64,000 nucleotides of DNA, taken from positions 7,367,238 through 7,431,237 of the forward strand of contig CM064748.1 in NCBI GenBank assembly GCA_032717465.1, read 5' to 3'. Origin of the DNA: Coenobita brevimanus (lineage: Eukaryota; Arthropoda; Malacostraca; Decapoda; Coenobitidae). The translations under genes and the position numbers were made by a program. Below are positions 56,462 to 64,000 of this stretch, one piece after another (positions within the stretch are counted from its first letter, which is position 1; the number at the start of each line of letters is the position of its first letter). Below the pieces are notes generated by a model, which was not told where the DNA came from, did not search any database, and was given only the letters and a program-made list of their open reading frames with translations.

Positions 56462-59400
56462 GTAAGCTTCCCCTCCTGCAAGAGGTGGCCAACAGGGATC
56501 AACCACACATTATTCTCCTGCAGGAAACCTTGTTGACTGAGAGCTCCCGGTTTCATTTGGCGGGATACACCTCCTATCTCCTCCCCCGTGAACGTGGTGT
56601 AGCTCAGGGTTGTGCCGTTCTGGTTAGGGACCACATTGGTTCTGCAGTCTGTGAACCTCCCTACTGTGGGATTGGTGTTGAGGTCCAGGGCGTGATCCTA
56701 CAATTGGCGGGGTCACCCCTCACTGTGTTCAATGTATATCGTGGCCGAGATGCCTCTCTGGAGTTGGGGGACTTGTTCTCCCAGGCTACCAGGGGGCCTG
56801 TGTTCATTGGAGGCGACTTCAATGCCCACCACGATATGTTTTCCTCGCCTCTCAAGACCAACGAGGCTGGTCGGCACATCTCTGTGGTTATGGAGGAGAT
56901 GGGAGGTGTCTCCTTGCTGAATGATATCAATGAGGCTACTCATATTAGGGGAGGTCGACTAGACCTCACCTTTGTTTCCACCCCTCTCGCAGGCTCGGCA
57001 ACGTGGTCACTCCATCCCCACCTCATGAGTGACCACTATGCTGTTGTGGTCGATCTACCTCTGGCTCCCCTTCCTCCACCCGGGTCGCCTCCTCAAAGGT
57101 GGGATATGAGCAGGGCGGACTGGGCGGCCTTTGACAGGGCTCTCACTCTTGCCTTCTCATCTGCCCCTGCGTCAAACCTCGAGGATCGAGCAGAGCAAGT
57201 TGCTGATGCTTTTAGGCATGCAGCATCTCTTGCTATCCCGTTGCAGCAGCGCTTTGCGGGGTGCTACCGGGATGGCTGGTTCTATTGTGATAGGGTCAGG
57301 GAGTTGAATCGGAGGCTGAATGCAGCTCGCAGACAGTACCGGCGGCGCTGCACTTCGCCGAGCCGCCGGTGCTTGTCTGCCGTGTCTCGCCATGTCCTCG
57401 CGGAGAAGCGCCGCCTTAGGGAGGAGGCGTGGATTAGGTGGTGTCGTACCCTTGATTCTCACTCCACACTCCGTGAGATGTGGAGGAGAATCAGGTCCAT
57501 CTCCGATCCACGTCCCTCCCGTCCACCTTCACACCCTGATCCTGTCGCAGAGGCCAGCCGCCTGGCTCAGCACTTTGCAGACCGCTCTGCCTCCTGCAAT
57601 CTCCCGCGGTCCATCTTGGCCATTCAGGAGCAGCTGTCCGCCTCTCGTGTTGAGGCTATTCAGGCGGCCTGTGACCGTCCTGATCCAGCTGATTGCCCCA
57701 TCACTAATGGGGAGCTGCTGGCAGCTTTGCAGCGTAGATCGGACACTGCTCCAGGCCTTGATGGGCTGACTTATTCCATCCTGTCGCATGCGGGAGATTG
57801 TGGTACAGAACGGCTTCTTGCTCTGCTCAACCTCTCGTGGTCTGCGGGGCGTCTGCCGAGGTCGTGGAAGACTGCTGTCATCCACCCCATCCCGAAGCCT
57901 AACAATCCTGGTGCCATGCGCCCCATCTCGCTGCTCAGCTGTATTGCCAAGACGGCTGAGCGGGTTGTGCGGGCGCGTCTGGCATGGAGGTTAGGTCCGC
58001 TTCACCAGAGGATATTTGCCTATCATCCAGGCAGAAGTGCCTCTCACTGCCTTGCATCTCTCCTCGGTGAACTTCGGGGTGGAGTGGGGATGGTGGTCTT
58101 CCTTGACCTTGAGAAAGCTTTTGAGTTGGCGAGCCCTAAAGTCATACTCCAGGCTCTTGCAGACAAGGGAGTGGGTGGCAAGCTCTTGTCATGGCTTGTG
58201 GACTTTTTTAATGAACGTGCTGCGGGGGTCCGCTTCCAGGGGCAGCTCTCCTCCTTTCATACCCACCTAAATGGCACCCCCCAGGGGAGTGTCTTGAGCC
58301 CTCTCCTTTTCAATATCCTTATGGAGGGGCTCCTTACTGAGGACTATGGGCGCGGTGTTACCCTCCTGTGCTATGCCGATGATCTGGCCCTCGTCATAGC
58401 CAGGAGGGATTGTTACGACCATGCCAACGTGGCGCTTGCACGGCTATATGGTAAGTGTGCGGAGCTGGGCCTCAAAATTAACTACGCCAAAACCAAATGC
58501 ATGCCTTTTGGCCTTAGGCCTCCCAGCTTTCCCCTTCTGTTTGGTGGCCACCAGCTGTCTCTCGTGGCAGTACACACATATCTTGGGGTGCGACTAGACA
58601 GCAACCTTACATTCGAGAGCCACGTCAGGTACTTGCGCGAGCGGGCAAAGACACGTCTGTCTGCTCTTCGCTCCCTCTCAAAGAAGAGTTTGGGGGCCTC
58701 TTTTTATGTGCTGCGCACGTTCTACGTCCACGCTATCAGGTCTTTGGTGGACTATAGTGCCATCTGCCTGACGGGTCTTGCCCCAAGTGTTTCTCAGTCT
58801 CTGGAGGTCGTGCAGAATGAGGCTCTGCGCATCATTCTGCATGCACCCCCTTGGACCAGACTGGTGAACCTGCGAGTGGAGGGCGGTTTCCCTTCGTTAA
58901 AAGGCCGAATTATGCTCCGGGCTGCAGCGACCTCTCTGCAACTTGTGCACCGCAGGCCGGATCTCCCAGTCTCTTATCTACTAAAGCGGCTTCTGTCACG
59001 CCCTCCTGACCCGGCCCCTGGGCGGGACTGGGCCCGTGCCACGGTTGCTATGCTACATAGTATGGGTGCTACTGCCGATATATGCCAGGTCCCTGACTCG
59101 CCCTTCTATGGGTTCGAGGAACCACCACCTTGGGAGCCTCCCCTTTTCCGGTGTTTTTATCCAGCAGGTGGAAAGCCTCGCAATACCATCCCAGCACTCC
59201 TCCGTCAGGATAGTCTCCGCCGGGTAGCTGCGCTAGGGTCTGCGGGGTCAGCAGTTTATTATACTGATGGCTCTGTGGCAGCTGATGGCACTGCCGGAGC
59301 GGCTTTTGTTTTTGGTGATATGGTGGAGTCTTGGCGAGTGTCCCAGGGGGCGTCTCCCTTCCAGGCAGAGCTCGCAGCTATTCTGGGAGCTTTACGGCAT

Positions 59401-60096
59401 GCACACAACCGCCGGTATTGCCGTGTGGTTATTCATACAGACTCGCTCTCATCTATTGTACGCCTTCGCTCCTTCTCCCTCAAAGACAACATTTTTTTGT
59501 TATCCTCCATATACACTGTAGCTTCTCTCCTCGTCCGTGGGGGAGCCACGATCATCCTTCACTGGCTTCCAGGTCATGTTGGCATCTTGGGGAATGAGAT
59601 GGCAGATGAGGCTGCGCGCTCTGCCTGTACTCTCCCTACTGTCACGTTCCCACTCTGCAAAAGTCAGGCTCAAATCATTAGATCTTTCGCTGTGACTATT
59701 GGACATCAATCAGTGGAGGAACATAGGCTATGTGTGGCTGAAGGCTCACGCTCCGCCACTTGGTATGCCAGTGCCACTTCTTATTCACCATTGCAGCCCC
59801 CTCTGGGCTTACCGAATCGTCTGCTAGTGAGGTTGCGGCGTTTACGTTTGGGATATTTATGCTATAACCAGATAAAAGGAGTGGCCCCAGACACTTGTGA
59901 ACACTGCTTAGAGAGGTCGGAGGAGCCTCTACTGCACTATCTATTGTATTGCCCTGTGACTTCTGCTCTCAGGTCTCTCCCTAGTGGGGCATACGTCCCA
60001 TCCGAAGATGAGGTGAGGGATGCCGCTGGCATAGTTGCCCGTGCTCCTTTTTCACAATTACTTCGGGTAGTCAGTCGCTACCCTCCGCCACGATAA
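56425..60096 (+). CDS. LINE-B ORF2: endonuclease, reverse transcriptase, RNase H
   Basis: The frame is -1 relative to ORF1 and open from 55195, but homology starts at 56425 (LRVLQWNCAG). Endonuclease: ILLQETLL, FIGGDFNAHH, SDHYAVVVDL. Reverse transcriptase: FLDLEKAFEL (58098), NGTPQGSVLSPLLFN, CYADDLALV (58369-58395), all catalytic Asp present. RNase H (about 59250-59640): YYTDGSVAADGT, FQAELAAIL, VIHTDSLSSI, GHVGILGNEMADEAA. C-terminal zinc motif CEHCLERSEEPLLHYLLYC. The first in-frame ATG is inside the endonuclease (FNAHHDM), so translation must use -1 frameshifting, reinitiation or a non-AUG start. Enzymatically it could nick target DNA and prime cDNA synthesis there. Confidence 0.9.
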   Translation, partial: LRVLQWNCAGAISKLPLLQEVANRDQPHIILLQETLLTESSRFHLAGYTSYLLPRERGVAQGCAVLVRDHIGSAVCEPPYCGIGVEVQGVILQLAGSPLTVFNVYRGRDASLELGDLFSQATRGPVFIGGDFNAHHDMFSSPLKTNEAGRHISVVMEEMGGVSLLNDINEATHIRGGRLDLTFVSTPLAGSATWSLHPHLMSDHYAVVVDLPLAPLPPPGSPPQRWDMSRADWAAFDRALTLAFSSAPASNLEDRAEQVADAFRHAASLAIPLQQRFAGCYRDGWFYCDRVRELNRRLNAARRQYRRRCTSPSRRCLSAVSRHVLAEKRRLREEAWIRWCRTLDSHSTLREMWRRIRSISDPRPSRPPSHPDPVAEASRLAQHFADRSASCNLPRSILAIQEQLSASRVEAIQAACDRPDPADCPITNGELLAALQRRSDTAPGLDGLTYSILSHAGDCGTERLLALLNLSWSAGRLPRSWKTAVIHPIPKPNNPGAMRPISLLSCIAKTAERVVRARLAWRLGPLHQRIFAYHPGRSASHCLASLLGELRGGVGMVVFLDLEKAFELASPKVILQALADKGVGGKLLSWLVDFFNERAAGVRFQGQLSSFHTHLNGTPQGSVLSPLLFNILMEGLLTEDYGRGVTLLCYADDLALVIARRDCYDHANVALARLYGKCAELGLKINYAKTKCMPFGLRPPSFPLLFGGHQLSLVAVHTYLGVRLDSNLTFESHVRYLRERAKTRLSALRSLSKKSLGASFYVLRTFYVHAIRSLVDYSAICLTGLAPSVSQSLEVVQNEALRIILHAPPWTRLVNLRVEGGFPSLKGRIMLRAAATSLQLVHRRPDLPVSYLLKRLLSRPPDPAPGRDWARATVAMLHSMGATADICQVPDSPFYGFEEPPPWEPPLFRCFYPAGGKPRNTIPALLRQDSLRRVAALGSAGSAVYYTDGSVAADGTAGAAFVFGDMVESWRVSQGASPFQAELAAILGALRHAHNRRYCRVVIHTDSLSSIVRLRSFSLKDNIFLLSSIYTVASLLVRGGATIILHWLPGHVGILGNEMADEAARSACTLPTVTFPLCKSQAQIIRSFAVTIGHQSVEEHRLCVAEGSRSATWYASATSYSPLQPPLGLPNRLLVRLRRLRLGYLCYNQIKGVAPDTCEHCLERSEEPLLHYLLYCPVTSALRSLPSGAYVPSEDEVRDAAGIVARAPFSQLLRVVSRYPPPR

Positions 60097-60121
60097 TATA
60101 GCTGCGCATGCATAGCGCAAC

Positions 60122-60189
60122 TGTGACGGGCTCACATGTTTGCCCGTGTCCCAGTACGTCCTGGGACGAATATCACACAAACAAACAAA
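60122..60189 (+). other. 3' tail hairpins of LINE-B
   Basis: Stem 1 ACGGGC (60126-60131) with GCCCGT (60142-60147); stem 2 TCCCAG (60149-60154) with CTGGGA (60161-60166); then GAATATC and ACACAAACAAACAAA. Likely the RNA structure recognised by the element's reverse transcriptase (inference). Confidence 0.78.
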
Positions 60190-60887
60190 GGCCCACTCTG
60201 ACTCGCAGCCCACCTCTCGCCGAGGCAATACCTCCACCGCTGTTCCCGGCGGGACCAGCTCTCCACAGCAGCCGTATCAGCCAAGGGACGGGCCTGTCCT
60301 CTCCATCTAAGGGAGTGCCCTGGTCAGCCCACCAGAAGGTTGAGGCTCGTCTGCCCTATACCTGGTCGACCACCCTCCCTCCGCCAATACCTTGACCAGG
60401 GTTGTGCCCTTGTGATCACCTGGATCGGGCCTCCCCTTTGTACATCCACTTGCTGCTGTGGAGAGCTGGAGCGAGTGAATGGGGGTTGAGGGCAGAGTTC
60501 AGGACGCTTCTATCCTGAGCTTCAGCGCCCTCACCATTGGCGCCGTTTTGTCTACAACGCTCTCGTCCCTCTCTGCCCTCTACGAAAACCGAGCAGCCGG
60601 CCGCCAACCACCGCCGAGTCGTTTGGGGATTTCACCTGAGCTTGCCGGCGCCCCTTCCATCGGCGCCGTGCAGTCTACCACTCTCTCCCCCTCGCCTCGT
60701 CGATCATCGGCCTGTTGTCTCACCATCATTGCCTCGTTCCCTTCCTCTGTTGCCCTTGCCCTGTCTGCCAGTCTGCCGTCTGTGCTTTGCTCCTTCATTG
60801 GAGACGTTTCTGCATTTTCCCTGACGGGCTCTCATGTTTGCCCGTTCCCCACCATGCTGTGGGGAGAATATTCCAACAACAACAACA
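60190..60887 (+). mobile_element. Element A' (plus copy), non-coding
   Basis: About 700 bp. Closely related to 30704-30017 on the minus strand (CTCGCAGCCCACCTCTCGC start; CCGCTGTTCCCGGCGGGACC). An ORF spans 60479 into the next element, but its frame is not kept in the minus copy, so it is probably not coding. It ends in the two-hairpin tail (60824-60865) and CAACAACAACAACA. Flanked by GGCCCACTCT and GGCCTGCTCC target-like copies. Confidence 0.72.
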
Positions 60888-61561
60888 GGCCTGCTCCACG
60901 TGTCTCGTCCCCCGTCCCTCTAGTACATCTGGACGTAGCGGAGCCCTCCTCCTTGCCTTCTCCATCTCCTGACGAAGTGGAGGAGCCTCTTCCACCTTCA
61001 CCACCGCCTGCCGCCATCGCTCTTTCTTCTTCTCCCCCGCCACCTAAGGAGAAGAGGAAGAAACAAAAGAAGAAAGGGGGAAAAACCAAGAGCGACCCTT
61101 CCTCCGTTGCTTGCCGGATCAAGGCCCTCCTTCCACCACTCTCAGGTACTCGTGATCTCGATGCCCGCACGGATGCAGACTTGGAAGAGCTACTCTTCTG
61201 CCTCACGGATCCGATCAACGATGATGACACACTGCCTCTCGTCTGCTGGGCTCTGTATGAGAAGATCCGTGAGGCATACATCTCCAACTCCCTCTCTCCA
61301 TCTGAGGAAGCCGCCATCCGTGAGGGCATCGAGCTCGATCCACCACGTGCTGCCCTGGTTAATTACATTGCCAACAGACTCCTTTCACAACTGCCCATCC
61401 ACGCTTGATCTTCTCCTGCTGTTGCTGCCTCGTCTTTGCAGTCGTCTAGTCACCGCTATGCTCTCGTTGAGAGCACTTTTTTTTTGCTACTTCCCTGACG
61501 GGCTCTATGTTTGCCAGTGCCCCACCAAGTGTGGGCAAATATTTAAAAAAAAAAAAAAAAT
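60888..61561 (+). mobile_element. Element B' (plus copy), 5'-truncated
   Basis: About 670 bp from a GGCCTGCTCC junction to a tail ACGGGC...GCCAGT, TGCCCCAC/GTGGGCA, AAATATTT and poly(A). Codes for the C-terminal part of the B' protein family only. Confidence 0.72.
60898..61408 (+). pseudogene. C-terminal fragment of B'-family protein
   Basis: Open frame without its own ATG, entered only from the A' sequence. Pro/Ser-rich linker, basic run KEKRKKQKKKGGKTKSD, then a module ACRIKALLPPLSGTRDLDAR, LEELLFCLTDP, EEAAIREGIELDPPRAALVN and YIANRLLSQL. The same basic run plus module occurs at 33432-34146. No cold-shock domain is present because the 5' part is missing. Function of the C-terminal module unknown. 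Confidence 0.6.
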
Positions 61562-61773
61562 GGCCCGCTCTACTCCTTGCCTAGACACCGTCTGATGCAG
61601 AGCTCTGACTGTTTTCCCACTGGTGCTGGACTCTGTCTGATTTACTTGTGGCGAATTTTCGCCTTTTTTCTCAGCTTTTGCCACTTTAGAGACTTAGTCT
61701 CTGGCACTGAGAAAGGTTTTCTAGACGTTTTTCAAGGTTTTCCTGGGACTCTGTCTCTGCCTGTGTGTGATTG

Positions 61774-61813
<40 letters not shown>

Positions 61814-62078
61814 TGGCCTGCCGTTAGTGTCCCTCATTGTATTACGATGCCGAACCCTGAAGGGGTGCCGTTAGGGCACTTCCATGAAGGGGGGCCTTTA
61901 GGGCCTGGTTATAGGAGGCAGTGAGGGCGGCTCTGTTAGTTTAGGGTAGACCCAAAATGGGCAGTGGCGAGGCCTCCCATCGCCCGTTAGAGGGCAGGGA
62001 GCATAGGTTGCCCATCACTGTAGGGATCTTGGTCACTTTTGCTGTTTTGCTGTTTATTGTTTGCGCTGTTTGAGTGTT

Positions 62079-62118
<40 letters not shown>

Positions 62119-64000
62119 GTCTGAGTTTTTCGCTTGCGTGCTGTGGGCAGCATGAAGGGATCTTGCATCCCTAGGCCCCAGGGGCATTCCCGCCTCCCGC
62201 TCCCTCAGTCGAGGCTCTCCAACCCGTCTCCTGCTACAGGCACGAAGTGGGAGCGCCATCTTTCGGACTCCAGCTCCCACTCGTCAGCTCACGAGGTTAC
62301 TTGTGATGACACCTCTCTTCCCAAGTCTACAGATGTGGTACCTCGCTCGCGTGGTGCCTCAACCCGTTCTGCTAAGGCAGCCTGCCTACATGAGGCTATG
62401 GAGGAGGTCACACCTGCTCCACCCTCTCTCTCTTCCACCAAGGGCACTTCAGCTTCCCTACGTGCAGCTGCCGGCCCTGTTCCACGGCAAGGCACCTCCA
62501 TGAACTGAGCCCTCGGTCCTCAGCCTCGCGCTTCCACCTGCACACCCTCTCACGAGCCCAGGCCAGCTAGGTCTGCTCGTATTCCCAAGCGGCTGGAGGT
62601 CCCGTCTGAGGCTCCTGCTGCTACTCAGATCTCCCCCTCTTCTGATCCTGCTCTTCATGATGACGAGGGTTTCACCCCCGTGGCCCGCAAGGGATCGAGG
62701 CGTGGTCGGCAGGGAAACGGCCCTTCTCCGGCAGTATGTACCGGGGCTCCTCTCAGGGCTCCCCCTGCTGCTCATCCCTCCATGTCAGTAGCTGTCTGTC
62801 CACCGCCCCGCTCTTCATTCCCAGCGTTCCGTGTGCCTGTCCAAGACAGGCACGCAATGAGTTATGACGCCGTGGCTGCACTAGAGAGTCACCTGCCAGG
62901 GCTACGCTGCTCCAACCTGATAGGACGGGATGGAAGCTCGGTGTTGGTGCCGAAGGACGAGGGAGCTTACGACCTCTTGAGAACAGCTCTGCAGGATGAG
63001 GCATCCCCTGTCAAGCTAGTCGAGCTGAAGCCCGGCCAACAGTCAATGAAGGCCGTCGTCATGGGTTATGCCCTGAGAATGCCTGTAGAACTGCTGCTCC
63101 GACACCCCCAGGTCAAAGAGGCAACCCACTGCCAAAGAACGCTGACCAGGGAGGAGACTTGACAGGTCTTTGTCACCCTTCGGGGTCCTATGATCCCAGT
63201 GATCGACCTGGGGAACTGGGGGCAATACCATCTTCGCCCCTTCACCCCAGAGCCACTCCGCTGCTACAGGTGTCAGCGGTACTGGCACCACCGTGCCACC
63301 TGCAACCGAGCTGTTGTCTGTGGGATGTGCAGCGGCCTGAACGAAACAGAGAGGTGCTTGGCCAAATTCACGGCCAAAGAGGCTGTCTTGACCCGATGCC
63401 CAAACTGCTCAGGCAAACACCACGCATGGCATCCCAGCTGTCACACCAGAGTGGCACTCGTCGATCGCGGATGAAAACGTCAGGTTGCTTGGATGAGGGA
63501 GTAGTAGGCCATGAGCACCCAACCAGCACCTCCTGGGACTTTCATTTGGGGACAGCAACATCGCCCAACAGCACCCAGTCCACCTCAACTCGACGAGGCC
63601 ACCTTTCCACCACTGCCCACCGCCGTCATACAGGGGGAGGCCACCGCCGAAGCACACCACCCTGCACAGCTCTCTCGTCAAATCCGAGCCCAGAGTCCCG
63701 AGCCACCTTCTCCACCTGTATTTACCCCGACATCCCCACTCTTCTCGTTGGAAGAGCTGTGGATGCTGGGACAGCAAATTGCCGTGACGGTAGTCACTAT
63801 GATTACACAGGCAACGGGACTGTCGATGGATGCGGCCCCAGTTGTCACAGTTGTGGACCAAATCCTCGACACAGCATTCAAGAAGAAGCGGGAGCTCCAC
63901 TCCCCAGTCTCCCCCCTCTCTTGCAATCAGCCTCCTCAGACTCAAGAAGCCATGGAGCGAGCCTCCTCTGTGCCACACCCGGCCGATCGGGAGCCCCACC
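61562..64000 (+). mobile_element. LINE-A, plus copy, 5' part (runs off the window)
   Basis: The 5' region matches the 5' end of the minus LINE-A (TGCCTAGACACCG versus TGCCCAGCCACCG; ACGATGCCGAACCCTG box at 61844-61859; GTAGGGATCTTGG-like start of the leader end). It carries (GT)n runs at 61778-61810 and 62084-62117. It begins right after the B' poly(A) with a GGCCCGCTCT target-like copy (61562-61571). ORF1 is decayed; ORF2 lies beyond the window. Confidence 0.85.
62152..64000 (+). pseudogene. LINE-A ORF1 (plus copy) with several stop codons
   Basis: ATG at 62152 (MKGSCIPRPQGHSR), same frame throughout. TGA stops at 62506, 63160 and 63472, then TAG TAG near 63502. Between them the ORF1 domains are recognisable: FPAFRVPVQDRHAMSYDAVA, LDLGNWGQYHLRPFTPEPLR (as IDLGNWGQ), zinc knuckles CYRCQRYWHHRATC, CGMCSGLNETERC and CPNCSGKHHAWHPSC, then APPGTFIWGQQ and a helical LFSLEELWMLGQQIAV near the window end. 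Clearly inactive. Confidence 0.87.

Larger units (their letters stand above)
53914..60189 (+). mobile_element. LINE-B, intact-looking I-group non-LTR retrotransposon
   Basis: 6.3 kb: 5' untranslated region with the shared ACGAAGCCGAACCCC box (54217-54231), ORF1 (54488-56461), ORF2 (to 60096), a short 3' region and the two-hairpin tail with ACAAACAAACAAA. It is directly downstream of the H2A TATA box in the H2A sense. The target copy GGCCCACTCT lies at both ends (53912-53921 and 60190-60199). No stop or frameshift was found in conserved domains. Confidence 0.88.

Noticed and set aside
60479..60890. N-terminal part of the 309-aa ORF in element A'
   Set aside because: The frame is not preserved in the minus copy (30410-30000), and the last part encodes the tail hairpins, so it is probably fortuitous.

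Overview
The window looks like arthropod, most likely decapod crustacean, DNA. The H2A proteins end in KKTEKK and resemble shrimp and crab H2A, the spacers are rich in CA, GA and poly(T) microsatellites, and the mobile elements are I/jockey/R1-type LINEs, PIF/Harbinger, a Tc1/mariner-like relic and a tRNA-derived SINE. No prokaryotic gene organisation is present. Species was not determined.

The backbone is a decaying replication-dependent histone repeat. Reconstructed from the pieces, the canonical unit is H4(-)/H3(+) divergent pair, spacer of about 2.5-3.4 kb, H2B(-)/H2A(+) divergent pair, spacer of about 1.5 kb, then H4/H3 again. Region by region: 1-6451 holds the 5' end of H4, a frameshifted H3, a spacer, a LINE fragment in place of H2B, and H2A. 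6452-20973 holds three tandem units of about 4.84 kb that keep only H2A, plus a relict H3 stem-loop and an orphan histone-type promoter. 20974-34147 is a fifth unit with a near-full-length jockey-like LINE (23662-28733), a retroelement encoding a cold-shock-domain protein (28745-30704), H2A copy 5 and a mutated H4. 34148-42897 is an H3 gene split by an 8-kb PIF/Harbinger transposon. 42898-45880 is spacer, a SINE insertion and the only H2B. 45881-53784 holds two minus-strand LINEs in the H2B start region. 53785-64000 is an H2A promoter followed by a head-to-tail chain of plus-strand retroelements (LINE-B, A', B', LINE-A) that runs off the window.

The most interesting signal is where the retroelements sit. 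Four insertion sites are about 17-27 bp downstream of a histone TATA box (H4, H2B twice, H2A), always in the sense of the histone gene, with the element 5' end facing the TATA box. Within each chain, most element boundaries carry a copy of the local target site: GCGTCCCC-like at H2B and GGCCCRCTCT-like at the H2A site. This is what repeated insertion at one core promoter would leave. Five of the element families or copies end in the same two-hairpin RNA-like tail, with stems that differ in sequence but keep pairing, followed by short CAA/ACAA/AACC/CGAA repeats or poly(A). I infer a group of non-LTR elements that target histone core promoters and borrow the histone TATA box. One member family encodes a Y-box-type cold-shock protein.

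Most histone genes here look non-functional or relaxed (frameshift, transposon interruption, substitutions at invariant positions), so the locus is probably an orphan, retroelement-rich part of a histone cluster rather than the main expressed array. LINE-B (ORF1 54488-56461, ORF2 to 60096) is the only retroelement with both ORFs open and catalytic motifs intact.
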